From contig CM069590.1 in NCBI GenBank assembly GCA_035771175.1, positions 60,675,997 through 60,739,996 of the forward strand: a stretch of DNA of 64,000 bases, in the 5' to 3' direction. The notes below the pieces were generated by a model. It was not told the origin of the DNA, ran no database searches, and saw nothing but the letters and a program-made list of their open reading frames with translations. This document shows positions 9,857-22,208 of this stretch, in pieces; the stretch's first letter is position 1; every line of letters begins with the position of its first letter. The position numbers and the translations under genes were made by a program. The DNA comes from Paratinospora sagittata (Eukaryota > Streptophyta > Magnoliopsida > Ranunculales > Menispermaceae).

Positions 9857-12540
9857 CCTTCCGGAGCTCTTTTGTATCTCCCTTACTGTTACTGGGTTTT
9901 CGTAAAAGAAGATGAGATTGAAGTTGAAGAAAGAAATTAGAGAATATCTGCCTCTATTAGTATCGTCGTCTCTTCATATTCTGTAATGTTCTGGGAAAGG
10001 GTACGAGGGATTGAGGGGTTTGGGTAGTTAAAAGTCAAACGATGATTTCCGCGTAAACTGTCCCTCCTCTTCCAAGTTCCACCCCTTTTATGTCGTGTGC
10101 CATTCTTCCTCTCTCGTCAGCACTTTTACTTAAACGTTCTCTTGCTGTCATAGCTAAGTTGCGCTGTAGAGCCTAGCAATATTTTTTTTCATGGGGCTGC
10201 TATGGCCCCCACCATCTTGATTATCGGCCCACACTAATCCTATCCTCTCTCTCTCTCTCTCTCTCTCTCTGCTGATGGCTGCATTAAAACTCATTTTGAG
10301 GTGCGGAAAAGTAGGGGGGCTTAGAATTGCCTCAATATTTGATATATAACAACTTTATCTGTTAAGAGAAATGACGAACTTACGATCAACTTGTTACTAA
10401 ATTTGTACTTTGTCTAGCCGACAAGTGTATAGATATGCAAATTAAATGAGGAGAGAAAGTAATGGTAAGATAAAACTTTATTTTACTAGAAAAAACTTAA
10501 AAAGATGTGCATGCTTGTTGCTATTTCTTTTGAGGGGTGTTACACTTACAGGATAAATCTTACTCAAAAGCTACTATGTTAAAAAGACATGTCATTCATT
10601 TACAATAAATAGTGCATAAGATAACTAACAGACATTTAATTTACTAGATAAAAAGCTCATGTTTTAGTAAGAAGAGGTGATAAGACTTATTCTCAAAAGG
10701 TGCTAATGCTGATGTGACAAAAGAGATGTCACCCGTCTACAATAAATGTTGTGTAACTAACAAGCATCTTGTTTTCTTTCTTTTTTTTGGGTTTGGATTA
10801 TCTTTTGTAACTTCATTTTCACAGTTCTTACAAAAGAAAATTCTCATGATATATTTTCAAGTTTTAAAAAATATAACTTTTCTTTTCATATTTAAAAATA
10901 TATAAGTGGGTAAACATAGTTCAGCTTCTTAAAAATAAAAAAACGTTCAGCTTCTTGGCAAAAAACAAAAAAGAAAAGAAAAGAAAAAAATTGCTGAATT
11001 TCCTTCTTTTTGTCATTATCATGTACGTGTTATAATATTATTTTTAATTATTTTATCGTTTTCAATTTTCTTTCTTTTTTTTATATATATATTTAGCATG
11101 CTTAGCTTTTAGAATCAAATGGGTGTTATAATACTATCTTATGTACAAATGGGTGTTACAATACTATTTTATGTACAAATGGTTATTTCAATGGATAATT
11201 AAAAATAATACCTTATGTACAATTGCATGTTTCAATGAATAAATAATAGTATCCTAAATAGCACCCTAAGTAATAGTATCTCCCCTTTTAAGTTTTTTTC
11301 CCTCGTAAAATGCACCCTTTCTTTAGGTTGTTTTGCCCTTTTCAAAAGAGAAAAATGAGATGTCCAAATCAGCCTGCCACCTAGACCAAATAGTAAAAAA
11401 GTAGCTTTTTCACAGTAAGAGGAGCATTTTCCATTTCTTTTTTCCTTTTTATTTTTTTATTCTTAAAAAGAAAAACAAATTTCAAGAATAGTATTGGTAA
11501 CATTTTTATTTTTAAACAACTAAAAATTCATGTGATATGGTTGTTGCACCTCTAAAATTTTTGTCTAAACACATCTAAAATTTTTCACCAAAAAGTTATA
11601 ATATAAAATCATTGCTTTCCTCTTAAAAATCTGTTAATAATATTACTTGTGAATTTGTTTTCCTTTTAGATAACAAAGATACAATAAAAAATTAAAAAAA
11701 ATTATGTAAATAATAAACATAAGAAGTAATAAAAATTAATGACATTGGAAAAATGAACAATAAAAGAAATCCGAGTAATTTTAGATTTTTTTTTAAAAGC
11801 ATTTTATATAAAAATATGGTACTTTGTATCGTTATTTATCTCTTATCATTTGATATTTTTTTTTTCTGCATTTAATAGGTTGCTGATGTTAACTTGCACA
11901 TAGACTAAGTATGAATTAAATACGAATTGGAGAGTAACCGGGTAAGTGTAACATTTGCTCATCTATTAAATTCTAAAGCATAAAACTCTAAACTTCCTCC
12001 ATATTTATTACTTAGTGAACTCTCCTTTGCCTGATGCAGCAGCAGCTCAACAAAGCACCCTTCCCTTGATCCAAGGGCCGTCTTTGAGTTTCCCCCAGTT
12101 TTACACCCTACTACTACCTTTAGCTTTATTCTTGTACAAAAAATTAAGATGTCTCTAAAGACTTTTGAAAGGAAATTTTTGTCTTGGTAGATTACCAAAG
12201 TCGCCATAATTTCTTCCATTTTGCCGATATTGAAATTGCTTCCAACCCTTGATTTTATCAGGTATAGCCAATAGCCATTATTGACGTTATAGAACCCACT
12301 TTTTTCATTGTACTACATTAATTGTATTCCATGTTTAATTCTCCTGCTAAGGGGGTCTCCAAAATTCTCTCCCCTTCAATTTTTATTAGTAACTCATTAA
12401 GCATCTCTCTATTCCAATTTCTTCTCTTGTTATGATTTTTGCAATGTACTTAATTCCCTTGCTAAGGGGGGCTATGGATCTTTTTTTTTTATTATTTGGG
12501 GAGACTAACACAAGTACCGATGTAACTAGGATCCCAAGCT
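9857..12540. other. Intergenic, upstream of 569-aa gene
   Basis: The first few hundred bases are the promoter and leader of the minus-strand EF-hand/TPR gene. A perfect (CT)13 run lies at 10245-10270. At about 11117-11190 a phrase of the type 'atgggtgttacaatactat..tatgtacaa' is repeated in tandem. An 86-codon minus frame at 11959-12219 resembles nothing I recognise. The rest is AT-rich with no supported gene. Confidence 0.5.
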
Positions 12541-12545
12541 GTGAA

Positions 12546-13010
12546 TGTTGGGTTTTAATTCAACATGTGGGCGGGCTTATATGTTAATAATTGTGTATTA
12601 AAGACTATCATATAAGGTTAGTTCATTTAAAGTGATCGTTTAGGTATTTTGGGCTTTAATGCATCAATTAAGTATGTGCTTTTCATGTGTAGAGATCAAA
12701 TTATTATTTCTATATTTATGATGAGCCAAAATAGAAATAATTAGGGTTAACAGACATTTAACTCATATATATTCTGTTATGGTCTCCAAATCACATGTAC
12801 TTTTCATTCTCTATGACACCCCATCATCAGAGAGAAACCCTAACCCTAGGGACTACGTATTGATACGAAAGACCAACCGCGATGCTTTCGATTTATTTTC
12901 ATCATGGCTGATTTAGGTACGCTTCCGCTTAAGATTATAGATTTTTGATGATTTAACATAAATGATCCTGGTTTTGGTGATGGTCTTCACCATTAAAGCA
13001 AGTTTCAACA
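12546..13010 (+). repeat. 5' LTR of Copia-type element
   Basis: 465 bp, TGTTGGGTTTTAATTCAACA at the left end and TTTCAACA at the right end. It matches 17318-17786 along its length with many substitutions and small indels. It contains an 'aaaccctaaccctag' segment near 12835. Confidence 0.93.
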
Positions 13011-13012
13011 AG

Positions 13013-13024
13013 TGGTATCAGAGC
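13013..13024 (+). other. Primer-binding site (Met-tRNA type)
   Basis: TGGTATCAGAGC two bases after the 5' LTR. This is the usual plant Copia primer-binding site, complementary to the 3' end of initiator tRNA-Met. Confidence 0.9.
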
Positions 13025-13414
13025 TTCTTCATGTTGAATCATTGAGAATCAAAATTTTATTTTGATTATTGTGATGATTTGTGTGTTTTCGGATTTAATA
13101 ATTCATGTTTTGGTATTGTTAAATTTGAGAACAAATTTGAGTGTTTTCTTGTGGTTGTCTTCCATGATTTCGGATCCAAAACCATTTTTCATGTTTTGAT
13201 TTTGATGAATCCGAATTAAAACAAAATTTTTACAAAGGATTGCAAGAAAATATGGATTAGAATTCATGAACATATATATTAGGTTATGTGGTTTGAATTT
13301 ATTCGTGAAATTAGGGCTTGTTTTAGGTAAGTCATGAATTTGAATGAATTTTCAGAAATTTGGTTTAATTTGATATGAAATTAATGTTGATTCATGATGC
13401 TACGGTGTTTGATT

Positions 13415-13500
13415 CATATTTGTTGATGAATGTTTAAGGATTAAGGGTATAAGGAATCATATTTGTTGATGAATGTTTAAGGATTAAGGGTATAAGGAAT
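13415..13500 (+). repeat. Exact 43-bp tandem duplication
   Basis: The 43-bp unit at 13415-13457 (starting CATATTTGTTGATG) is repeated exactly at 13458-13500. It lies in the noncoding leader of the Copia-type element. The lack of differences suggests a recent slippage event. Confidence 0.9.
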
Positions 13501-13884
13501 GAGATTTAGGGTTGAAAATTCGCAATTCCTAGTTTGGAATATTAGTTGATTTTTTTATTTTTTTTATTATTTGCATATGGAGCAAAAAAGAGAAAAAAAA
13601 ACAACCATTTTTTTTTTAGCATATGGTGCAGCAAAAAATAAAAATAATAAAATAAATAAAATAGGTTGATTATATATATATATTTGCATTCGGTGAAGCA
13701 AAAAAAAAATGCAAAATTAGTGATTTTAATTTTAAATATTGGTATAATTGTCTCATTTAAGATGTATAATATTCGAAAGTGAGTTGATTGAAGCAACATA
13801 TTGCCAAAATAACCTCTCTTGTGAAAATTAATTCAACTTAGAATATTAAAAGGTATTTGTGTGTATGTAATTCATGCGGATACT

Positions 13885-14016
13885 TACCGGCCCAAAGGAA
13901 GGTTAGTATTTGGCCCGAATTGCATACTCACCTGTGGTGATAAACATGTGGCGATTATTTGGTATACCATGTGAGCAATAAATCGGTCCAAAGAAAGGTT
14001 TATTGTTTGACATGTC
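13885..14016 (+). repeat. Repeated GGCCCAAAG motif in retroelement leader
   Basis: The phrase ACCGGCCCAAAGGAAGGTT at 13886-13904, followed by a TTTGGCCC segment, recurs in altered form at 13981-14014 (AATCGGTCCAAAGAAAGGTT, then TTTGACATG). The two copies flank a segment with 'acatgtgg' and 'ccatgtgag'. It is noncoding and may be a structured region of the element's RNA. Confidence 0.55.
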
Positions 14017-15017
14017 TTATTATAAGTGTTTGATTATTACACCAAGAGTACCACTTACAAGTTAATATTGATGTTGTGTTCGGTATCTTGTGATGGACCC
14101 TGCCATTATTTGAAATTATTATTTGCATAATATGGTACTTAAGTGAGCTATGTTGTTTTGTTCTCTATTTAGTTACTGGTCTTGCTACAAATGTCTCTGC
14201 GAGCATAAATTCTATTCCTATGCTTAATGACACCAACTTAAAATCATAATATGGCCTAAGTATATAAATTCTCATATTTTAGGGTTTTTAATGCTCTTGA
14301 CCTAGAAATATGGAATTGATGCATTTAGTTTTTAATTAAGCATAATTATGGTTGATTATACTACTGATTAGGTGGTGGTGACAATGTCATGAGTTAAGCC
14401 TACTTGTGATCAAATTCCCCAATTTGGACATGTTTATGCCTAAGGATGAAAAATTAGTATTTTTAATGAATTGAGTGATTTATGAGTGGGAATTAGGCAT
14501 TTGAGGCCTATGGGATATGTTTTTGTGTTGTATGTTGAAATTAGAGGAAATATAGACCTATTGTCTATATATGGGTTGATTAAATGATGTATATTTTCTA
14601 TGTGACTGAACATAGAAATTGATGTATGTTTTGGATATTAATGATTATTTTAGGATCTTGATTTTGGTTTATTCGGTTTGGTAACTGTGTGTGGTTAGAA
14701 CGCTCTCGTTGGCTTGGTTGTGAGTAGACTTCATTTATATTTAAATCTTTTATGTCATCATATCAATTATATCTTATATGTTTTGAAAGCATGAATGTGT
14801 TCTAAGTGTTTCAATGATACATGTGTGTAAAACCCTATGGCCTAGTAGGTCTTGCCTCTGAAGAGAGTTAAGTCTGTCCTACAAGGACCTAAATGACTTA
14901 GTGATTGACAAAAGCTACACTTTTGTATGCCCTTGCGCAAGGGACACAACAAGGCTAGCATACGAGAAGGAAGACTTGACTTTGCCATAGGAGGGTTTAG
15001 AAAGGAAGTATTTGAAG

Positions 15018-15134
15018 ATGAGAACGACACGGTGAAACAAACGTGCACTAGTAACCCCAAATGAATATGATTGGGGATGAGAACGGCATGGTGAAATAAA
15101 CATGCACTAGTAACCCCAATGCATGTGGAATGTG
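15018..15134 (+). repeat. Two-copy 58-bp tandem repeat
   Basis: GATGAGAACG followed by 'gcactagtaacccca' occurs at 15018 and again at 15076, a 58-bp period with a few differences. It lies inside the noncoding Copia-type element. Confidence 0.75.
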
Positions 15135-15494
15135 GATCCAAAACGAAAGGTTTTTACTTGCATCGAACTTTATTATAAATACTTGATATCTATATGTTAT
15201 GAGTTTTCAATTATTCTGCATATTGACATGCATACATGGATTATATTGATGAGTATTGATGACATATCTGAATTCTATTCACTGGGCACCGTTGGCTCAT
15301 CTTCATTTCCCTTTTATAAGTCCTTCTGTTCAGGATAAGGGCAAGGGAGTAGTCATCTCTTAAGGACCTTGTCGGCATAGAGTTTAAGGCCTCAACGTGA
15401 GTTAGGATGCAATTTTGATTGAGCTTTGCTTTTAATTATGATGTATTCGTATTTTGGACTATGTAATTATTATACTTGCCACTTTTGTAGTATT

Positions 15495-16326
15495 TGGTGT
15501 GTCACACCCTGGGTTGCACAGCGTGCCCCCTACCCAGGTGCGGGCGCACCCCCTCGGGGCGAACGCCTAGCCATTATGGATCCATAATATTGTCCCATCT
15601 CGGCCAGCCACGCCGCACAAGGACGCCGGACACCGAGATCATTTATCCCCCTGCACAATCCACAGCACAGGGAGGGCCTCCCCCAAGTTCGAACTCGCAA
15701 CCTCTTCCTCATAAGGTTAGATTTCGCAACTTGAGTACCTATACATAAGGCCTTTTTGTCACACCCTGGGTTGCACAGCGTGCCCCTACCCAGGTGCGGG
15801 CGCACCCCCTCGGGGCAAACGCCTAGCCATTATGGATTCATAATATTGTCCCATCTCGGCCAGCCACGCCACACAAGGTTCAATGGGTACTCAAGTTGCG
15901 AAATCTAACCTTATGAGGAAGAGGTTGCGAGTTCGAACTTGGGGGAGGCCCTCCCTGTGCTGTGGATTGTGCAGGGGGATAAATGATCTCGGTGACCAGC
16001 GTCCTTGTGTGGCGTGGCTGGCCGAGATGGGACAATATTATGGATCCATAATGGCTAGGCGTTCGCCCTAATGGCTCAATGGATACTCAAGTTGCGAAAT
16101 CTAACCTTATGAGGAAGAGGTTGTGAGTTCGAACTTGGGGGAGGCCCTCCCTGTGCTGTGGATTGTGCAGGGGGATAAATGATCTCGGTGACCGGCGTCC
16201 TTGTGTGGCGTGGCTGGCCGAGATGGGACAATATTATGGATCCATAATGGCTAGGAGTTCGCTCCGAGGGGGTGCGCCCGCACCTGGGTAGGGGGCACGC
16301 TGTGCAACCCAGGGTGTGACATGGTG
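15495..16326. mobile_element. Inverted-repeat compound SINE-like element with TSD
   Basis: An 822-bp GC-rich insertion (15500-16321) inside the Copia-type element. It starts TGTCACACCCTGGG and ends with the exact inverse complement, and is flanked by TGGTG at 15495-15499 and 16322-16326. It is built from four copies of one ~250-bp unit: two in minus orientation (15500-15756 and a truncated copy at 15757-15877) followed by two in plus orientation (15878-16068, truncated, and 16069-16321). In plus orientation the unit begins with a tRNA-like head: an A-box-like TGGCTCAATGG and a B-box-like GAGTTCGAAC. It ends GGGTGTGACA. Long open frames here (for example 15494-15748 and 16076-16408) arise from GC content and mirror each other; they are not genes. 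Confidence 0.85.
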
Positions 16327-16680
16327 GGTTAGGACTTTTAGTTAGACCATGTGGCCAATATGACGATTTTCTTGTACCCATGGTTGGAATCTTTATGTGT
16401 ATGTCCATCTTGATGGACTCTTGGGATTATGATTTATTTGTAGATTTATCTTGATCTTTATCTGTTGTCTTGAGGATTATCTTCAATAGTAGAATTGTTT
16501 AGATTATGTTTCGAGTTTGATTTAAGCTTGTAAGGCCTCAATCGCCTCGGTTGTGTTGTGGGGTGGTTGGAAGTGCCTACGTCGGGCGTCCCACCTCGAC
16601 GTTTTCGCACGTTATTCCCTATGGAGTTGGTGGTCTGGGGTGTGGGGTCGCCATATGCAGTTTTGTATTCCAACAACAAC

Positions 16681-16875
16681 AGGAGCTCGATGAAGTCAAA
16701 ACATATAAATATCAAGTTCCTGGTTGTTAAAGAAAGAGTTTAGAGTGGGCAAGTGTCTATAGAGCACATTGGGACAAACTCCATGGTTGTAGATCCGCTC
16801 ACTAAGGGATTACCACTCAAGGTCTTTAATGAGCACATCGCTCGTATGGGTGTTGTATCTCTTGAGGATATGTAG
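16681..16875 (+). pseudogene. Copia RNase H C-terminal remnant
   Basis: The frame from 16681 reads S-S-M-K-S-K-H-I-N-I-K-F and continues to IEHIGTNSMVVDPLTKGLP, KVFNEHIARMG and a final stop at 16873-16875. This is the typical C-terminus of Copia RNase H (KHIDIKYHFVRE...ADPLTKGLPP...HVARMG). A TAG at 16741-16743 replaces an expected Gln. It identifies the superfamily of the otherwise noncoding element. Confidence 0.93.
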
Positions 16876-17317
16876 TTTCAGTGGGAGTTTGTGTTTTAGT
16901 TGCTTTTCGGACATAGACACATGTTATGGTTATTTTCGGATATGGTTTATGGATAATTTGGTTATTTTCAGTTATACAGGATTTGGTTATTTTGTCTTTG
17001 AACTTGTTTAAAATTGATCTCACTAAGGTATAAAGTTGAACCAATTGGAAATATACATGCTAAGATCACGTTGCATCCGATTTTCATGTGACACATCCAT
17101 ACTTGATCCATGTCATTCAGTTATATTGATATACGTGACCATTGATAGGTTCAGTTTCGTTATATGTAACGAAGGTCGCTTTGATCCTGTGTTTATATGA
17201 TTGATGGACCAAATTGTTTTGAGATGCATTCGGTAATGATAGCAAAATTTTGAGTACTCATAAGGTTATTTTTTAAAGCACAATTATAAGGGGACACATA
17301 TAGCCCAAGTGAGAGAT

Positions 17318-17786
17318 TGTTGGGTTTTAATTCAACATGTAGGTTTATATGTTAATAATTGTGTATTAAAGGCTATCATATAAGGTTAGCTTATTTAAAG
17401 TGATCTAATAAGGTTTAGGTATTTTGGGTTTTAATACAGCAATTAAGTGTGAGTTATTTATACGCAGAGACCAAATTATTATTTCTATATTTATGATGGG
17501 CCAAAATCTAAATAATTAGGGTTAACAGGCAGTTAACTCATATATATACGGTCATGGTTCCCAAATCATACGTACATTCTCATTTTGTTTGACAACCCAT
17601 CATCATAAAGAAACCCTAACCCTAGAGACTACGTATTGATACGGAAGACCAACCGCAATGCTTTCGATTTACTTTCATCATGGCTGATTCAGATACACTT
17701 CCGCTTAAGATTATAGATTCTTGATGATCCAACATGAATGATCTTGGCTCTGGTGATGGTTTTCACCATTAAATCAATTTCTAACA
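17318..17786 (+). repeat. 3' LTR of Copia-type element
   Basis: 469 bp, from TGTTGGGTTTTAATTCAACA to TTTCTAACA. It is preceded by a decayed polypurine tract (AAGTGAGAGAT) and followed by the target duplication GTGAA. Confidence 0.93.
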
Positions 17787-17837
17787 GTGAAGATGACGAG
17801 TATAATAGTGTTCCGCACATGGGACATAGACCTAAAC

Positions 17838-20200
17838 TGTCACGACGCTCTTGACGTAGACTGACGTCATGACCGGCACAGTGTACTATACACTGTACAT
17901 ACCCATATACAGTATATAATACACTGTCAGCCTCAACGAACATTCACAATCATTCTCAAGATTTTCAGAAATTTTGACAGCACCTCCCCATAAAATGGAC
18001 ATTTCACATTTTTTCCTAATATACCACAAATCAAATCAAAGAGATATATATAAATAATCATTCCACCATTCATTTCATTCATTCACACATCAAATTCTCA
18101 CCTGATCAATATATCTGATCATCTCATTTCATTATCACAAGCATCGTATAACATTACCCCACAACCCATCTAGGTGATGTTATATATATAGTATGTGATA
18201 ATTCTACATATCAAAATAACAAAAATATAACCCATATCCTTCAATGCATCCATATACATACCAGACGAAGGCTCACGTGATTATCACTCACGGATTTTTC
18301 ATTTTTCCTTCGACTCAATACCTGAAATATTGGAGGAAATGGAGTGAGAAATCAACAGCTCAGTGAATATATTTCTTGATATGGAAATTATATGCATTTA
18401 GGAAAATATGGCATTTAAAATCATTTCAAACAAGTATTAAACACATGCATCATTCAACAAATATATTATACGTGTCAACAACATAATTTCATGGGTTTTG
18501 AAGAAAACAATGCATTCTTTTTTTCCACAAAATTCACAATCTCCCTCCTTCAAGTTCAAGGTAAGAGAGCGGGTCTAACCCTTGTATTGCCGTTACAAGG
18601 TAGCCACAGCCTCTCATTACTCAATTCACAGTCATTCCAAGGATCTCCAATCCTTGTTAGGACAGACTTACTGACAATGATGTTACGCATAACGCTCATC
18701 CGGGTCTAATTCCTAACGAAATGACACCAACTTGCCTTTGCAAGTCTGACATGCTCCAATGCTCAAAAGAAATCATTTATGAATGCAAATTCAAACACAA
18801 TGCAACAATCTATGCATAACATATTTACATTCAAACATTTCATATATTTAAAATGTCATACAAGAACCAAAATCAAGAAAATATACTCACAGTATAACAC
18901 TTTCCAACTTAAACCGAATCATCGTCGCTTTCGAGTCCAGCTCCAATTTAAATCCATAAATCCAACTATTTCAACGTGTCACAACCACTCCATAATTTAA
19001 TTTCATTTATTCATATCTATTTACATCTTCAATTCTCAACTCACGTCAAATCACCAATAATAAAAATTAATCTTAAAAAGATTATACGCGTTCTGTGACT
19101 TTAGATTCCAACTCATTTTAGGGCTCATAAGCAGTTGAAGAAACTACTATCTCGTTTCTGTGGTCAATCTAGATATTTCCACAAGAAAGAACGGTAAAAA
19201 TAAAGTTCCAATTCATATTTTCACTAATTTTCAGTTTATTTTTCTACTGGAACATATATCAATTTTATTACAAATCTAGAACATTCTTAAAATTATTTTG
19301 TCCACATCGACACGTGTAAAATCACTCATTCTATCATTCTACTACCTTCAACAGGTATTTTATTGAGGTTTTACACGTTCGCGAAGGTCACGACAGTGAA
19401 TTTTACTCACAAAAACCATATATTTAGTTACTAAAAATATCAAATCATATCCAAAAATCATGATCTTAACATCGAAACGTCCGGAATTCAATTCTCTACG
19501 ATTCTATGATCTCAAACCGGAGTTTCATTGGATTCTAATTCCATTTTATTCACTAGATATGATCATAGTACTATTTATATCACTGTTCACGTCATCACTA
19601 TTCATTAGAAACATGTAAACTTTTACTAAAATTGTCAAACGGTCTCAAAAAATTATGAACTTAGCATCAGACTCGCAACAGCGCATTCTACCATTCTATA
19701 GTCTTAAACTAGAGTTTCATCGGGTTTTAAATGATTCAAATGGTCTCCAATCGAAACTCTAAATTTCAACAAACTTCAAACGGCTATAAAAATTCCAAAT
19801 GAACACATAAATTCAATCTAACCATATATTTAAGGTTCCTACAGCCTAGGAAGTGTTTTCCAACCTTCCTAGCGGATTTTCATTCACGTTGGGTCAAAAC
19901 TCCAATTTTTAAAAACACTGTAAAACAGCTCCCATAGCTAAAATTACTCCGCTAGAATTGTTACATCTAGCATAGATAATATTTCACGAAGAAATAGAGT
20001 GAAAATCAATTACCACCGATCTGAATTTGACGCGAATCCCGCGTTTTCCCTTTTTCTTCTTATCTTTCTTTTCTCCGTCAGTTCGTTCTTCTTTCTTCCA
20101 TTCTGCGACTTCTTTCTCTTTTTTTATTTTTTCTCTCTTTCACGTTTGTTTTATTTTTATTTTTTTTCGCTGGTCAACATGAGCAATTGAAAATTAGAGT
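17838..20200 (-). mobile_element. Del/Tekay-like LTR, minus orientation
   Basis: Read on the minus strand, the stretch ends GCGTCGTGACA at 17838. Before that come an 'atgacgtcag' segment and CACTGTATA repeats, and further upstream an 'actgagctg...ctccatttcctccaatatttcaggta' block at about 18300-18370. The same blocks occur in the same order at 55180-55634 on the plus strand. No coding region for gag or pol was found, so this is a solo LTR or the end of a damaged element. The far boundary near 20200 is a guess, and no convincing TSD pair was found. The assignment to Del/Tekay rests on overall LTR style only. Confidence 0.5.
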
Positions 20201-21012
20201 GAGCAAGTGAATATCTCATTTTATTATCCCATACACCCATGTTCCATGTAGGCAACCAACTCCATCAAATTTCATGGAATTTAACCCATCTCATTTATAT
20301 AAGTCATTTAATAATTCAATTTCAATCTACACCATTTAATAATTCACTTATTTCACATATATTCATATACACACATGCATTAAATCATACTAGTCATTAA
20401 GTCATTAAATCATACTCCAATCCATATATTTAATTAACCAACCTCATAAATTAATCAATTTAATTCAACTCCATTTTTACCTTGTAAGTACCCATATAGG
20501 ATGATCACATATCATCTTCATTTAATAATTTTATTTATTTACTAATCATACAAGCATATATTTGGCTCATACGTATAAAATACGTGTATTATATATCTCA
20601 ATATACGCGTAATTCAACGTATGTATTTTATTAAAACTACATATGTTGGGTTTGATATCAATTCTTGTGCTACATATATTATTTGAATCGATTTTTCCTT
20701 GATCACAACTTATGCATATTGATTCACACACTTGAATATTTATTTATATCTTTCAATCAATATTTGAAAATACATGTATGCATACAATTCTTGAACTTGC
20801 ATAAACATATTTTGAATCATTTACATACATTTTTGAAAGACTATTTCAACGTGCACTTCACTTAGAATATTGTGGTTGGAATAGTTTGGATTATTAATTA
20901 CAAGATTGTATGCTAGAATTGTGAGAAAGTTCCTAGAACTTTTCTTAATATTATTTGTAACTTTGATGTATTATTGACTTATTAGTCAACCAAGATTATA
21001 CCTCTCTTTGTA

Positions 21013-21160
21013 TAACTTTTAACCACACTCGTAAGTTGGTTAGTGTATAGTTTCTAGCCACGTCCGCAAGTTGATTAGGTTTACGACTTCTAGTTATGTC
21101 CGTAAGTTAATTAGATTGTATAGCTTTTAGTTACGCCTGTAAGTTGATTAGACTTAGTAG
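21013..21160 (+). repeat. Degenerate ~37-bp tandem repeat, 4 copies
   Basis: Four units of the form 'taacttttaaccacactcg' then 'taagttggttag' follow each other, with copies near 21013, 21050, 21087 and 21121. The conserved part is 'CGTAAGTTGATTAG' with Y/R changes. Function unknown. Confidence 0.75.
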
Positions 21161-21714
21161 ATTTGGGAAATTCTGATTGTAGGTGGTATGAATCTATCTG
21201 ATACGTCAAGTCCAAATAATTAAAAAGCAAAAGAAAGAAATATTTTCATAGGAAGAAAGTAAAAATATTATTAGACATGTTTTTAAATACACAATTATTG
21301 AGATAGATATGTATGTGATGGGTATGTATTTCAAGAGAATAAAATTCTAAATCATAATTTGAAACTAAAGATTACTTAATTTCTTAAAAACCTATAAATA
21401 AAATTAGAAAATTAGAAAAATAAAATATAAAGATCTTAATTAAAAAAAAGTTAAATAAGATTGGGTTTAGTTAGTAATTTAAAAATAATAAATTAATAAA
21501 AAATATAAAATTTTAAAAAAGATTGTTCATCTTTTTGAAAAAACAACTTATTTTCTATATAAAAAGTTGAAAACTGTTTTTGACTCAAACCAAGTAATTT
21601 TTTTTTTATTTAAAAATAAATAAATTTGATTACCAATTTTTTTTGTACTCTGTTGATGTCCTCCTATCTTTTGGTGCGAGACTAATTCACCTAGATTCTG
21701 GAGTTCGAAGAGTA

Positions 21715-21805
21715 AAGATTTTTTTTCCAACCAAAAATTTATCGAGGGGGACTCGAACTCACGTTGCAAGTCCCTCAACTCCCTTCTGGTTCAATCTCAT
21801 GGCCA
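21715..21805 (-). repeat. SINE-like fragment with box-B motif
   Basis: On the minus strand the sequence 'ggtggccatgagattgaacc' is followed by 'gtgagttcgagtccccc', a box-B-like promoter element of tRNA-derived SINEs. A purine-rich stretch follows. No TSD was found. Confidence 0.4.
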
Positions 21806-22208
21806 CCAAATTTTTATTTTTTAAAATTTTTAAATATTAAAAATTATATTTAAATCATAAACAAAATGTCCCTAAGTTTTTCGGAGGATTTGGTGATGCT
21901 ATTACGACTCTTGGTCACAAAATCAATGATTGTCAATTCTCTTCCTTGTATGAAATCAATTAATTGCTAAATACGAGGAATAGATTTAGCTACATTGTTG
22001 TGTACAAGCAAAATAATAAAAAAATTTGGGTGATTGGCGGTGTTTGATTTTGTGCCAACTCATTGATTTGATGCCTACAGTCCTAATAGAATTGATAATA
22101 TAATTTATTAATATAATTCCTAAGAATGAGAAATTCTATTAGATCCTAATATAAATTCATAAAAATTTAGTTTTATAAAATAATAATTTAAAAAAAAAAA
22201 ACTACGTT

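Larger units (their letters stand above)
12541..17791 (+). mobile_element. Non-coding Copia-type LTR retrotransposon with TSD
   Basis: A structurally complete element of 5,241 bp (12546-17786), flanked by the 5-bp duplication GTGAA at 12541-12545 and 17787-17791. Two LTRs begin TGTTGGG; the 5' copy ends CAACA and the 3' copy TAACA. A Met-tRNA-type primer-binding site (TGGTATCAGAGC) follows the 5' LTR. Gag, protease, integrase and RT are all missing; only the last ~65 codons of a Copia RNase H region remain, with a stop inside. The interior is noncoding and holds an 822-bp inverted-repeat insertion. The LTRs differ at many positions, so the insertion is not recent. It must have moved with proteins supplied by an autonomous relative, or lost its coding part after insertion. 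Confidence 0.92.
20201..22208. other. Intergenic, AT-rich
   Basis: No gene recognised. The stretch holds a four-copy degenerate tandem repeat (21013-21160), a SINE-like box-B fragment on the minus strand (21715-21805), and low-complexity A/T DNA up to the LTV1 promoter. Confidence 0.5.

Noticed and set aside
11959..12219. 86-codon minus-strand frame
   Set aside because: No recognisable domain or gene context in AT-rich intergenic DNA beside a retroelement.
15494..16408. Four GC-rich open frames of 62-110 codons on both strands
   Set aside because: They are mirror images of each other within the inverted-repeat compound element and arise from repeat copies, not from coding constraint.
20797..20806. 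CATAAAC near 20800 as the partner TSD (TAAAC) of the LTR end at 17838
   Set aside because: A 7-base match in ~3 kb is expected by chance fairly often, and no TG/CA terminus is otherwise supported there.
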